From Merdimonas faecis (GTDB taxonomy: Bacteria; Bacillota; Clostridia; Lachnospirales; Lachnospiraceae), in NCBI RefSeq assembly GCF_001754075.1, contig NZ_MIEH01000011.1, positions 1 through 34,389 of the forward strand: DNA of 34,389 nucleotides. Reading direction: 5' to 3'. The notes below the pieces were generated by a model. It was not told the origin of the DNA, did not search any database, and was given only the letters and a program-made list of their open reading frames with translations. Both the position numbers and the translations under genes were made by a program. Position 1 is the first letter of the stretch. Every line of letters begins with the position of its first letter. This document shows positions 1 through 8,290 of this stretch, in pieces.

Positions 1-75
1 AGAACCTATTTGGCGCTTACGTTTTAACTACGATATACCGATATTTGCTATAAAAAAATCGCAAATTATGACAAT

Positions 76-111
76 AAAAAACAGCCTAACCGTCAAGATC
101 AGACTGTTTTA
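76..111 (-). terminator. Probable intrinsic terminator of the winged-helix gene
   Basis: On the minus strand, arms AACAGTCT and AGGCTGTT (one mismatch) enclose a loop of about 13 nt and are followed by a run of T. The hairpin begins 4 nt after the stop codon of the winged-helix gene, the normal place for its terminator. Confidence 0.6.
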
Positions 112-115
112 TATC

Positions 116-529
116 CTACTTTGCCTCGAAGCAGTACCCTACTTCACGCACACACCGGATCTCGAATTGCCGATCCGGGCAGGCTTTGTATAGTTTTTCT
201 CTTAATTTGCATACATGGGAGCCAATAGTATTATTCTCTATATCCTGCACATAATTGCCCCATACATTTTGATATATTTGTTCGTATGTAAGAACCCTCC
301 CTTCGTTAGCAACAAGATAGTACAACAAGTTAAATTGCTTTGCAGTTAGAGATATTTCCTGCTTTCCACAATATACCTTCCTTTGATCTGGATATATTTC
401 CAGATCGGGAAAAGATATTGTAGGTGTGTAGTCTACCTCATATTTTGGGAAATCTGTATATTTACGAAACACTTCCATGATTTCATCAAACGGACGTGTT
501 TCACTATCCTTAAATTCTGCGACAATCAA
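116..529 (-). CDS. Stand-alone OmpR/PhoB-type winged-helix DNA-binding protein
   Basis: This 137-aa protein carries a C-terminal winged-helix domain of the OmpR/PhoB type (about residues 40-135: LTAKQFNLLYYLVANEGRVLTY, then the recognition-helix region around NTIGSHVCKLREKL and the wing end VREVGYCFE). No phospho-acceptor receiver domain precedes it; the first 40 residues are short and unrelated. It is therefore probably a constitutive DNA-binding regulator rather than a classic response regulator. The start taken is TTG at 529; a GAAGGAG lies about 14 nt upstream, which is long, so a non-standard start slightly upstream is possible. Proteins of this shape are common cargo regulators in mobile elements of gut Firmicutes (from memory). 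Its target is unknown. Confidence 0.75.
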   Translation of the reverse strand: MIVAEFKDSETRPFDEIMEVFRKYTDFPKYEVDYTPTISFPDLEIYPDQRKVYCGKQEISLTAKQFNLLYYLVANEGRVLTYEQIYQNVWGNYVQDIENNTIGSHVCKLREKLYKACPDRQFEIRCVREVGYCFEAK

Positions 530-638
530 TCGTCCTATAATAACTCCTTCTTTCTTAATTTTTGCTTTTTGTCTTTTCTAAGCCTCTCTCATTTAATCGG
601 AGGAGCTTTCTTACTGTTGCACTGAAAGATGAACTGAT

Positions 639-1514
639 TTATGCTTGTTGTCCGGAAATATAAATGTACGCATCCTCCAATGTAGGTTCCACAGGAACGC
701 AATCTATATTAGGCATTTTTTCGCTGATTAATCTTATCTGCACGCCATCTTCAGATAGTTGCTTAGATGAGATATGGTACTTTTTTTCAATTTCTCGTGC
801 CTGTACTTCATCACCAAGCCGGCAAATCCAAACGTGCCCTTTGGCTGCTCTAACCAATTCTTTCATACTTCCGGCATATAAAAACTGACCCTTTTTCATA
901 ACGGCAAGCTGATTACAGACCGCTGCCAGATCCTCTACTACGTGAGTGGAGAAAAGAACTGTTCTGTTTTCTGAAAAATCAACCAACAGGTTTCGGATGC
1001 GGATTCGTTCTTCCGGATCAAGTCCGGTTGTCGGTTCGTCCACGATCAAGAATTTTGGCTCATTTAAAAGCGCCTGTACCAAACCAACTCTTCGCTTCAT
1101 TCCGCCGGAAAGTTGTCTCATTTTTTTCTTCCGATGCTCTGTCAGGCTGGTTTTCTCAAGATAATACTGGATGCGCTTCCGGCATTCCTCTTTCGGTACA
1201 CCGGCAAGATCCCCCATATATTCCAGACATTCCTGAACCGTTAGGCTGGGATACAAGTCAATCTCCTGTGGAAGATAGCCAATCTGACGCTGGATTTTCG
1301 GGTAATTCCCTTCACAATACAGGATTCCGTCCATACTTACCGTACCACTGGTGGGCGCAAGAACGGTGGTAAGAACTCTCATTAAGGTAGTTTTTCCGGC
1401 CCCGTTTTCTCCCAGGAGGCCAAATACTCCATTAGGTATTTCCAGATCGGCATGGTTAATCGCAGTTACTTTATTCTTAAATGTTACCGTTAGATCACTG
1501 ATTTTAATACTCAT
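639..1514 (-). CDS. ABC-2 type transporter ATP-binding protein
   Basis: The protein has 291 aa and is the nucleotide-binding subunit of an ABC transporter. Walker A GENGAGKT is at residues 35-42, the signature LSGGMKRR starts at 135, and Walker B FLIVDE is at 155-160, followed by the D-loop TTGLDP and the switch His in STHVVED. The ATG at 1514 is preferred over a longer in-frame extension because AAAGAGG lies about 9 nt upstream and the preceding permease stops at 1520. It is the last gene of a three-gene operon with two permeases, so it probably energises them at the inner face of the membrane. The substrate is not evident; the linked two-component system suggests an inducible export or stress-defence pump. 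Confidence 0.93.
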   Translation of the reverse strand: MSIKISDLTVTFKNKVTAINHADLEIPNGVFGLLGENGAGKTTLMRVLTTVLAPTSGTVSMDGILYCEGNYPKIQRQIGYLPQEIDLYPSLTVQECLEYMGDLAGVPKEECRKRIQYYLEKTSLTEHRKKKMRQLSGGMKRRVGLVQALLNEPKFLIVDEPTTGLDPEERIRIRNLLVDFSENRTVLFSTHVVEDLAAVCNQLAVMKKGQFLYAGSMKELVRAAKGHVWICRLGDEVQAREIEKKYHISSKQLSEDGVQIRLISEKMPNIDCVPVEPTLEDAYIYISGQQA

Positions 1515-1519
1515 ATATT

Positions 1520-2194
1520 TCAACCTCTTTTCTTGATTATTTTCGGCATCAAAAGTGTCATCAATACGCATAACAGCAGACACAGGACTTTGCCATATAG
1601 CCATCCAAAATCTTGGCTGTCCATTACATTGCGAAAGGCATAAGAAAACAGATTCCAGTTATCTAGCACTTTTTCGCCCCAAGTGGAATTTGTTACAAGC
1701 CAAAGGGCAATACCGCATCCGATACCTGCCCACATATTTCGGAACAAACAAGCCAGAAGATTTGACAGGATGCCCCAAAACCACAGAGTTACCACCATTG
1801 CCACTAAAAATATGAAAAACATCTGAAGTTCTGATTCTGTGCTTTGTCCGGCTTTATAAAGGGACTGCGGATGTTGAAAGACATAAAACATACCGTAACC
1901 AATAGCACTCAATGCAAAAAGGGCAATCTCTTGTACCACCATCCGCATCCCAATGGAAGAAAGACGTCTTTTCATGGAACATAAACGGTGTATCTCTGAT
2001 CGCTTGGAGGTAATTTCCTGTGTATAAGTGTCCGCACAGAAAACCATAGCAAGTATGGCCATGGGTGCTTCCATTGCAACACCAATTTCATAAGAAAAAA
2101 TGATACCACGGATCAGACTTAATATCACAATAAAGCTGAAAGCATATGCAAGCTTATATGCCGGGAGACTGATCTTTCTTTCTGTCATTATCAT
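1520..2194 (-). CDS. ABC-2 type transporter permease subunit (second)
   Basis: This 224-aa hydrophobic protein has about six membrane segments (for example YKLAYAFSFIVILSLIRGIIF, MFFIFLVAMVVTLWFWGILS and VLCLLLCVLMTLLM) and no soluble domain, as expected for an ABC-2 permease. The ATG at 2194 overlaps the upstream permease stop as ATGA and has GGAGGAGG 8-11 nt upstream, so the two are translationally coupled. An in-frame ATG at 2188 and an upstream extension to 2212 are less likely. It lies 5 nt before the ATPase gene. I infer that the two permeases form a heterodimer. Confidence 0.85.
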   Translation of the reverse strand: MIMTERKISLPAYKLAYAFSFIVILSLIRGIIFSYEIGVAMEAPMAILAMVFCADTYTQEITSKRSEIHRLCSMKRRLSSIGMRMVVQEIALFALSAIGYGMFYVFQHPQSLYKAGQSTESELQMFFIFLVAMVVTLWFWGILSNLLACLFRNMWAGIGCGIALWLVTNSTWGEKVLDNWNLFSYAFRNVMDSQDFGWLYGKVLCLLLCVLMTLLMPKIIKKRG

Positions 2195-3255
2195 ATTCTT
2201 CGCCTCCTCCAAATCTGTATTCCAATGAGAATGATTCCTGCAGAAGCAATCAGCAGACAGATCTGGTTTACCATTGCCATCGGCGGCGGAGTCACATCAA
2301 AAAACATCCCTGGAAAACGAACCATAATCGCCAGCGGCCGCCCGTAGTATCCGTAAACACCTTCCGCATTTTGGCTTCCCATATTGGAGTAAATCATATA
2401 CAGGAATAAAAGGGGAACCGCAGGAAGCGGATTTTTAAACAAAAGGGCTACGATAGTATATACACATACAATCATCAGCATATTCGGCAAAATATACTGG
2501 CAGGTTGCCAGGAGAAAGTCAGTCAGTCGTATCTCAAAGCCGTTACCGCTGGTACAAATCATGCAGGCTACCCAGAATACCAGATTTAATATTGCGAGAA
2601 TTATGAGACTGATCAGGAAGCCTCCTGCAACTTTTCCGATGACATACTGTGTAGCACTGATGGGTTTTGTATGCAACAATTCATAGGTATTTTTTCTCAT
2701 GTCCTGCATAAAGAGAACGGCAAGCAGAATCGTTGCTGTAAAACCCATAAACAGCCCTGCAAAATCTGCAAATTTTCTGGAAAAGTACCAGGAAAATGGA
2801 TGTTCTTCCAGTTCTTCCTTGATATAAGCATTGATTTCATCCATTGTGCCTTTACGGTAAGCAGTATCTTCCCAGGTAAAATCGGCACTATGATAACCGT
2901 ACTGCTCTTCTAAATAGTGACAAGCTTCTTTTATCTCCATCCCACTCATTTCTTGAATGACACCTGAAGCCTCCTCATTGTTCATGCCAAAATCGGCAAT
3001 CAGACTTTCTTGAATAGTCTTTTCCCATAACGCCCTGTGTTCTTCTGTGGTTACAGGAATATACCCTTCAAAAGCTTCGCCTTTATAAACGGTCTCTGGA
3101 TAGTCATTTTTCAGTTCATCTTCTGATGTGATGTAATGGATATGCAGATATGGCTTCAACTGCTGAAAGACACCAAATATCACAACTACAAGGGCAATCC
3201 AGAACAGTGGCCTTTTCAGATAATTTAGAATTTCCCGCCGTATAATTGCTTTCAT
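2191..3255 (-). CDS. ABC-2 type transporter permease subunit with large extracytoplasmic loop
   Basis: The protein has 354 aa with ABC-2 permease architecture. A first membrane helix (about residues 17-33, LFWIALVVVIFGVFQQL) is followed by about 130 hydrophilic residues rich in Glu, probably extracytoplasmic, and then five to six further helices. The ATG at 3255 is used because AAAGAGGTGA lies 5 nt upstream; a GTG at 3264 falls inside that ribosome binding site. It is the first gene of the transporter operon and overlaps the next permease by 4 nt. The large loop is the natural candidate for contact with an external substrate or peptide, but that is inference. Confidence 0.88.
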   Translation of the reverse strand: MKAIIRREILNYLKRPLFWIALVVVIFGVFQQLKPYLHIHYITSEDELKNDYPETVYKGEAFEGYIPVTTEEHRALWEKTIQESLIADFGMNNEEASGVIQEMSGMEIKEACHYLEEQYGYHSADFTWEDTAYRKGTMDEINAYIKEELEEHPFSWYFSRKFADFAGLFMGFTATILLAVLFMQDMRKNTYELLHTKPISATQYVIGKVAGGFLISLIILAILNLVFWVACMICTSGNGFEIRLTDFLLATCQYILPNMLMIVCVYTIVALLFKNPLPAVPLLFLYMIYSNMGSQNAEGVYGYYGRPLAIMVRFPGMFFDVTPPPMAMVNQICLLIASAGIILIGIQIWRRRRI

Positions 3256-3285
3256 AAGCGTCACCTCTTTCTTTTTGTTGCTCTT

Positions 3286-3291
3286 ATTGTA
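3286..3291 (-). promoter_or_regulatory. Candidate -10 box of the ABC operon, without a good -35
   Basis: TACAAT on the minus strand lies about 30 nt before the permease start, in the only gap between the two-component system terminator and the ABC operon. No convincing -35 is found 16-18 nt upstream. That fits a promoter needing an activator, for which the adjacent response regulator is the obvious candidate. Confidence 0.35.
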
Positions 3292-3322
3292 AATGCTAAA
3301 TCACAACAAAAAGACAATGGCA

Positions 3323-3351
3323 GAAAAAACCGGATCACTTATGCAATCCGG
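3323..3351 (-). terminator. Intrinsic terminator overlapping the histidine kinase stop codon
   Basis: On the minus strand CCGGAT and ATCCGG form a 6-bp stem around a 10-nt loop and are followed by TTTTTT. The hairpin contains the last codons and stop of the kinase gene. It separates the two-component system transcript from the ABC operon. Confidence 0.8.
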
Positions 3352-4526
3352 TGAAATACAGCGGTGACAATGGCCCCGCCTAATTTCTCATTTTCTAACA
3401 ACAGTTTCCCGCCATGCTTCTCACAGTACAGCCGGGCAAGATACATACCCATTCCGGTGTGCGTCAGGCTGTCTTTGATGTTTTTTTGATGGAAAGCCCT
3501 GGTTATTTTTTCAGCATCCTCCTGAAATCCATTTCCGTCATCCTGTACGGAAATCGTCAGCAGTTCGGAAGTCAGAGATACTTTTATATCAATCTGCTCC
3601 CTGGAATATCGGATTGCGTTGGATAATAAATTCTCCAAAACCTCCATAATCACTTCTTGATCCCCGCAGAATATTTCGTCTGTTTTACACACCGACAAAT
3701 CGATTCTTTTTTCTTTCCCCAGAATATTCAGCTCTCTTTGGATGTCTTTTTCAAGCTGTGCGTGAGAAATCTGTTCCGCTTTCAGTGTCCGGTGTTCCAG
3801 ACTGTTCATTTTTTGCATGGAATCAATAAAGACATCCATGCGGCGTATTTGCTTTATGCCTTCCTGCAGCATTTCCACAGCCTTTTCCCTATCAATCGTT
3901 CCATCTGGTAAATAGTCGATCAACATTTCTTGATAACCTTTCAGAACAGAAAGCGGTGAGCGAATATCATGGGCGACTGCAGAGCGCAGTTCCCGCTCAT
4001 CTTCAATCATACGCCAAAGCTTTCGGTTATTTTCTTCCAACTGCCCACGCATACGGTCAAATTCATGGCACAGATGTCCCATCTCATCCCTGTTTTCGTA
4101 AGTGATCCGAAAATCCAGATCATTGTCCGCAATTCTCTGTGAGGCCATCTCCAATTCCTCAATGGGTTTTTTCAGTTTATTTCTATAAAAAAGAAATACG
4201 GAGAGACAACTGCCGACAACAGAGAATACCAATACGGAATAGGTCTGCAGGAAATCGCAGACTTCAGATATGCCATGATCAATGCGGCTCATTTCGTAAC
4301 TTTCCGGGCGGGGAATCTGCGCCAGATAGCCTTTATTCGCCATTTCAACTGCCGCAAAATAGGCATCTTCATCCGTATATTTCCACCAGATCTGTTCCTG
4401 AACTTTAGAGGCTGCCCATGCAATATAAGCTGATAAAAGAAAACTTATGAGCAGGCTTAGAATTAAATACAATAAAATAGTCTTTCTAACAGAAAGATTT
4501 CTTACTTTATCTCTTATTTTCCCCAT
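3339..4526 (-). CDS. Sensor histidine kinase
   Basis: This 395-aa membrane kinase has TM1 at about residues 16-39 and TM2 at about 95-114, bracketing a short (~55 residue) extracytoplasmic part, so it probably senses within the membrane or through a partner. A HAMP segment follows (about 115-168), then the DHp box AVAHDIRSPLSVL with the phospho-acceptor His186, and an HATPase domain with the N box (ENLLSNAIRYSRE) and G boxes (DDGNGF, GMGMYLARL). The ATG at 4526 overlaps the response regulator by 13 nt; an alternative TTG at 4544 would lengthen the overlap. The kinase is co-transcribed with the regulator and lies just upstream of the ABC-2 transporter, which it presumably controls. Confidence 0.92.
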   Translation of the reverse strand: MGKIRDKVRNLSVRKTILLYLILSLLISFLLSAYIAWAASKVQEQIWWKYTDEDAYFAAVEMANKGYLAQIPRPESYEMSRIDHGISEVCDFLQTYSVLVFSVVGSCLSVFLFYRNKLKKPIEELEMASQRIADNDLDFRITYENRDEMGHLCHEFDRMRGQLEENNRKLWRMIEDERELRSAVAHDIRSPLSVLKGYQEMLIDYLPDGTIDREKAVEMLQEGIKQIRRMDVFIDSMQKMNSLEHRTLKAEQISHAQLEKDIQRELNILGKEKRIDLSVCKTDEIFCGDQEVIMEVLENLLSNAIRYSREQIDIKVSLTSELLTISVQDDGNGFQEDAEKITRAFHQKNIKDSLTHTGMGMYLARLYCEKHGGKLLLENEKLGGAIVTAVFHRIA

Positions 4527-5188
4527 CGGTAACCCATCCCCCAAACCGTTTCAATATATTCCGTATCTGTGTACTTCTGTATTTTTTTCCGAATTCGCCG
4601 GATGAGTTCTGTGATTACCCGGCTGTCTCCATCTCCATCGTATCCACAGACTTTTTCATAAATCCGTTCTTTATCGTAAACAGTCCCCGGATTCATCGAA
4701 AGAAATTCTATAATTCCATATTCAAGTTTTGTCAGTTCAATATCCTGTCCACTGACCTGAACGGTTTTTGCAGAATAATCAATGGACAAATCACCTTGAA
4801 AACGATAAGTTGATTTTTTTTGATGACGTTCTTCCCGTTTTAAATGTGCAATAATCCGGGCTTCCAGCTCTTTTAGACTGAATGGCTTCAGAATGTAGTC
4901 ATCGCCGCCCGACATAAGACCGTTTACACGATCCTGCTCATCAGCTCTGGCCGTCAGAAACAAGATTGGACAGGATACTTTATCACGGATTCTTTGGCAT
5001 ACTTCAATGCCATCAGCCCTGGGCATATTAATATCCAGCAAAATAATATCCGGTTTCATTTCAACCATTTTAAGTGTTTCTGCTCCATCGGATGCTGTAA
5101 TTATCATGTAGTTTCTAAGTTCAAAGAAAGTTCGCAACATCTTAACCAGCTCTATATCATCGTCTGCGATTAAAATTTTATAACTCAT
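4514..5188 (-). CDS. OmpR-family response regulator
   Basis: The protein has 224 aa. The receiver domain has the acidic pocket IADDD (residues 7-11), phospho-acceptor Asp52 (LLDINMP), Thr79 and Lys101 (ILKPFS). A C-terminal OmpR-type winged helix (about 125-222) ends in VWGMGYRWGK. The ATG at 5188 has AAGGAGA 5-6 nt upstream. It is the first gene of the operon with the kinase, and the overlap suggests coupled translation. It probably acts on the ABC-2 operon downstream, whose promoter lacks a good -35, and perhaps on its own promoter. No clear promoter was identified in the 5189-5290 gap. Confidence 0.93.
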   Translation of the reverse strand: MSYKILIADDDIELVKMLRTFFELRNYMIITASDGAETLKMVEMKPDIILLDINMPRADGIEVCQRIRDKVSCPILFLTARADEQDRVNGLMSGGDDYILKPFSLKELEARIIAHLKREERHQKKSTYRFQGDLSIDYSAKTVQVSGQDIELTKLEYGIIEFLSMNPGTVYDKERIYEKVCGYDGDGDSRVITELIRRIRKKIQKYTDTEYIETVWGMGYRWGK

Positions 5189-5290
5189 CTTTGTCTCCTT
5201 ATCAGCAATAATTATTCAATCCATATAGATAGCTAAATTCAAACCATAAAATCACTACAGTAAAAAGGATATAACAAAGCGAAAATGAAA

Positions 5291-5566
5291 TCAACAGTAA
5301 TCGCATGACACGAATATTTCGGAAGCCTGAACATTTCTATATCTCTTATTAAATTCTTCACTTGACATTGTAGCAAAGATTTCATATCTTTTTTGAATTT
5401 TACCAAAATACTTTTTAAAACGTTCCTGTACTACTGGGTCTTGACTATTCACAGCGATGTCAATATTTTCCTGTATCTCGGCTTTGAAATCCGATAGCGA
5501 TAATCCTCTGGCTTTTGCTCCAGCTTTTAAAATAGTTTTCATATCTCGCTTTTTAAGTCCTATCAT
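5291..5566 (-). CDS. Small unrecognised protein coupled to an ABC exporter
   Basis: This 91-aa protein is not recognised with confidence. It is basic, predicted mostly helical, has no membrane segment or signal peptide, and ends in SCDYC with a CxxC-like pair at the extreme C-terminus. The central part ([19 protein letters not shown]...) weakly resembles small proteins annotated as Spo0A C-terminal-like in Clostridia; this is a memory-based impression only. It starts 9 nt after the exporter stop, and its AAAGGAG overlaps that stop codon, so it is co-translated with the exporter. It could be a regulator or accessory protein, or less likely an exported peptide precursor. Confidence 0.65.
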   Translation of the reverse strand: MIGLKKRDMKTILKAGAKARGLSLSDFKAEIQENIDIAVNSQDPVVQERFKKYFGKIQKRYEIFATMSSEEFNKRYRNVQASEIFVSCDYC

Positions 5567-5574
5567 ATCGTTGT

Positions 5575-7260
5575 TTACTCCTTTAATCGGAAATATTCAG
5601 AAAAGTGAGAGCCTGTATTGATAAGTTCTTCAAAACTTCCGTTTTCTTTAATACTTCCATTTTCCATATAAATGATTTCATCATATTTATTTAATAATTC
5701 TGCTTTTAAATTATGAGTAACTGTTATGAGCGTTAAATTATCCACCTCTAGTAATCTACTTTCAATATCGTAAGCAGTTTGCATATCAACAGCAGATGTA
5801 CCCTCATCTAATATCAAAATCGGCTTGTTTCTAATTAAAGCTCTTGCAACTGCAATTCTTTGCTTTTGCCCGCCAGATAAATTAGACCCATTTTCGCCCA
5901 CTTGATACAATAATCCCTCTGGAAGCTCTGATATAAATTCAGCTAGTCCACTTTCAATTACAACGTTATCAATCATTTCCTTTGGATAATCTTCATGTAG
6001 GCATATATTGTCATGTATAGTTTCATCAAACATATAAATATTCTGATGAATTATAGAAGATAGTTGAGCCACATCATTTCTATCAAGTAAATCTAACTCC
6101 CTATTATCGTATTTGATTGTACCTGCATAATCAGAATAATAGCCCGCTAATAATTTAATAAGGGTGCTTTTCCCACAACCACTTTTTCCCACAACAACAT
6201 ATTTTTTCCCTTTTTCAATAGTACAATTTATTTTATTTAAAACCTCTTTTTGCTTATCATAGGAAAAACCTAAGTCTTTTGTGCAAACACAAAAATCAAA
6301 TGAACTGATGTGTTCTTTTTGCGAATGTGACAATGAATATTTAGAGATACTCTGCAATTTTTCAACGATAGGCTGTATACTTTTTATCTTTGGAACATTG
6401 GTAAATATCATCATAAGAGGATTAGCTAAATTACTACTTACTTGTACCATTCCTAACAATGTACCTACTGTTATACGTCCCGTGATAATGAAATAGGCAG
6501 ATAAAAATAAAACAACTATCTGAACCATAAGAGCAAGAAAAGAAGATACACCCTCATTTAATGCAAGCAATCTATCGACACTGTATTTAGAGCTGATTGT
6601 TTCCTCATTCTCTTTGTTAAATCGCTGAACTACATATCGTTTCATGGAATAGGATTTAATAATTTCAAATCCAGACAAAATATCTTTTAGACTAACTGTA
6701 AAATCCGCTAGTTTTGAGGAATATTTCTGTTGCCTTTTTTCCAATGAATTTCCCAGAAAACTAGGAATAAGAAACATTATAGCAATCGCTACTATAACGC
6801 AAATAGTAACGATAATGTCAAAATAAATCATTAACAAGAATGACGCAGTAAAAATAACCGCATATTGAACTACTTCAAAAAGAGGAAGCAAAAAGTTATC
6901 TTCTATCATTTTTACATCATTTGTAATAATAGAAATATAATCAGCAGTATTCTTCTTGTTGAAATCTTCTATACTGTGATTAACTGTTCCTCGGAATACA
7001 TCAGAACGAATTTGACGAATGATTTTACATATCACTTTTTTGCTGAGTAAAGATTGAAGATATAGAAATATCCCCAGTACAGCAAAATAAAAAATAGAAA
7101 ACAATACCATTCTTATAAATTGTTGCATATCTTTTCCCACGGCTATGTCTAATAGTTGTTGTAAGAGTATAGCCATAAACACATAACCTAAAGAAGCAAT
7201 TACACTTACTAAAATAGTTGCGACAAATAAAACTTTATTTTGCTTAATATAGAATTTCAT
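5575..7260 (-). CDS. ABC exporter, fused membrane and ATPase domains (half-transporter)
   Basis: The protein has 561 aa. An N-terminal type-1 exporter membrane domain with about six helices (residues 10-290) is fused to an ATPase with Walker [10 protein letters not shown] at 358-366, signature LSGGQKQR at 461, Walker B ILILDE at 481-486 and the switch His in TVTHNL. There is no C39 peptidase domain, so it is not a processing bacteriocin exporter. It should work as a homodimer exporting a drug, lipid or peptide. The ATG at 7260 has AAGGAG about 8 nt upstream. The promoter contains a palindrome matching those before the divergent-spaced tetR gene, so TetR repression is likely. Base composition is clearly AT-rich relative to the ICE genes. 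Confidence 0.93.
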   Translation of the reverse strand: MKFYIKQNKVLFVATILVSVIASLGYVFMAILLQQLLDIAVGKDMQQFIRMVLFSIFYFAVLGIFLYLQSLLSKKVICKIIRQIRSDVFRGTVNHSIEDFNKKNTADYISIITNDVKMIEDNFLLPLFEVVQYAVIFTASFLLMIYFDIIVTICVIVAIAIMFLIPSFLGNSLEKRQQKYSSKLADFTVSLKDILSGFEIIKSYSMKRYVVQRFNKENEETISSKYSVDRLLALNEGVSSFLALMVQIVVLFLSAYFIITGRITVGTLLGMVQVSSNLANPLMMIFTNVPKIKSIQPIVEKLQSISKYSLSHSQKEHISSFDFCVCTKDLGFSYDKQKEVLNKINCTIEKGKKYVVVGKSGCGKSTLIKLLAGYYSDYAGTIKYDNRELDLLDRNDVAQLSSIIHQNIYMFDETIHDNICLHEDYPKEMIDNVVIESGLAEFISELPEGLLYQVGENGSNLSGGQKQRIAVARALIRNKPILILDEGTSAVDMQTAYDIESRLLEVDNLTLITVTHNLKAELLNKYDEIIYMENGSIKENGSFEELINTGSHFSEYFRLKE

Positions 7261-7278
7261 ATCTGGTCTCCTTTATAA

Positions 7279-7302
7279 ATTATACATGTTGTATGTATGT
7301 AT
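7279..7302 (-). promoter_or_regulatory. Exporter promoter -10 with TetR operator-like palindrome
   Basis: TATAAT on the minus strand at 7284-7279 is the likely -10. A 21-bp imperfect palindrome at 7282-7302 (halves ATACATGTT and, inverted, ATACATACA, 3-nt centre) overlaps it. It has the same length and spacing as the palindromes before tetR (half-site ATACATGCA). No good -35 at 17 nt is visible; TTAACA at 7310-7305 is 20 nt away. Confidence 0.6.
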
Positions 7303-7308
7303 ATTGTT

Positions 7309-7335
7309 AAAAAATAAAATTGTCTTTCGACAATC
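7309..7335 (-). terminator. Intrinsic terminator of tetR
   Basis: On the minus strand, ATTGTC-GAAA-GACAAT forms a 6-bp stem with a GNRA-type loop, followed by TTTATTTT. It lies 10 nt after the tetR stop and separates tetR from the exporter promoter. Confidence 0.85.
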
Positions 7336-7344
7336 TTATTTTCC

Positions 7345-7968
7345 CTATGCATTTTCTTTGCATAGTTCAACGATTTCATCGTCGATTACTGGAAGTCCTA
7401 ATTTGTCCATGACTTCTTTAATCATTAAAAATTTTTCCCATGTTTCCTCTGTTGTCATTGGATATATAGTAGGTATCGACCAGAAGTTAGTTAAAAGAAC
7501 AAATAGCTCTGCCAGTAATTTTGCATGTTCTGTTTTTATAGAGCCGTCCTTTATTCCTTCTTCTATCAATTCTTGATACATAGGAGCCAACTCTTGATTA
7601 CTTTCAACCAATTTTTTCAAAAAAGCTGGACTTCCCATGAGTTGCATTGAAGCCATACTTAATTGATGATGTTCCGTTTCATCAAATGAGGTTTTTAAGA
7701 CAAATTTTAATTTTTCCAATCCATTTAATTCTTTATGACTTTTGGCTTTTTCAAAAGGATTAGTTTCATAGAAAAGTTTTTCGCACAAAGCGTCAAAGAC
7801 TTCTTCCTTTGATTTAAAATGGTGGTAAAAAGCTCCTCTAGTCAGTCCTCCCATTTCGCTTATAATATCTAATACCGTTGTTTCTTCATATCCCTTTTCT
7901 AAAAAAAGTTTTAAAGAAGCATCTAGTATTTTTTGAACAGTTTCTTCTGGATATTTATTTCGTGGCAA
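7345..7968 (-). CDS. TetR/AcrR-family repressor of the neighbouring ABC exporter
   Basis: This 207-aa regulator has a TetR DNA-binding domain (about residues 5-55: ILDASLKLFLEKGYEETTVLDIISEMGGLTRGAFYHHFKSKEEV) and a helical ligand-binding domain. The start chosen is TTG at 7968, because a GGAGGTG lies 7 nt upstream; an ATG at 7986 would place that ribosome binding site inside the coding sequence. Two near-perfect 21-bp palindromes lie directly upstream, one within its own -35/-10 spacer, and a third overlaps the -10 of the exporter gene. It should therefore repress both itself and the exporter and be released by an exported compound. The ligand is unknown. Confidence 0.92.
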   Translation of the reverse strand: MPRNKYPEETVQKILDASLKLFLEKGYEETTVLDIISEMGGLTRGAFYHHFKSKEEVFDALCEKLFYETNPFEKAKSHKELNGLEKLKFVLKTSFDETEHHQLSMASMQLMGSPAFLKKLVESNQELAPMYQELIEEGIKDGSIKTEHAKLLAELFVLLTNFWSIPTIYPMTTEETWEKFLMIKEVMDKLGLPVIDDEIVELCKENA

Positions 7969-7980
7969 ATTTTCACCTCC

Positions 7981-8001
7981 ATACATGCACCTTGCATGTA
8001 T
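7981..8001. promoter_or_regulatory. TetR operator O1, perfect 21-bp palindrome
   Basis: ATACATGCA and its exact inverse flank a 3-nt centre. The site covers the region just upstream of the tetR ribosome binding site, so a bound repressor would block early transcription. Confidence 0.75.
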
Positions 8002-8031
8002 AGAGTATCATGCAGGGTGCATGTATGTCAA
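8002..8031 (-). promoter_or_regulatory. tetR promoter with embedded operator O2
   Basis: TTGACA (8031-8026) and a weak TACTCT (8007-8002) are 18 nt apart on the minus strand. A second 21-bp palindrome at 8006-8026 (halves ATACATGCA and, one mismatch, TATCATGCA) fills the spacer. Its centre is 25 bp from that of O1. The arrangement indicates autorepression. Confidence 0.65.
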
Positions 8032-8208
8032 TATATTACACAAAATATATCTGCAAAAAAACGAACTGGAATTTTTTACTTCCATCTTCTGCATTTAAGA
8101 TAATGAAATCCACTACTTCAAGACTCTTTCGGTAAGTCGGTAATGTAGAAGCAGATTATTTAATTCTTACCAAAAATGCCTCTAAATGCGTATGGAATCC
8201 CATAAGGT

Positions 8209-8248
8209 AACGCCGGATATAGGGGTTGCTGCCCCTGCACCCGGCGTT
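8209..8248. repeat. Two-step stem-loop after the transfer operon
   Basis: AACGCCGG (8209-8216) pairs with CCGGCGTT (8241-8248), and inside it AGGGG pairs with CCCCT around TTGCTG. It lies 42 nt beyond the stop of the hydrolase gene, the last gene of the transfer operon. There is no T-run on the minus side, so it may be a mRNA 3'-end stabiliser or Rho-dependent end rather than a classical terminator. In the rest of 8032-8290 I see no gene. Confidence 0.5.
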
Positions 8249-8290
8249 AAACTTTATCGAAGTAACAGCAGCGTACCGCCATTCTTTTTT

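Noticed and set aside
5575-7260. Bacteriocin-processing exporter
   Set aside because: The protein has no N-terminal C39 peptidase domain and no double-glycine leader peptide gene was seen nearby.
8209-8248. Riboswitch or tRNA-like element
   Set aside because: Only one two-step hairpin is present. There is no cloverleaf or conserved riboswitch core, and it lies after, not before, the nearest gene.
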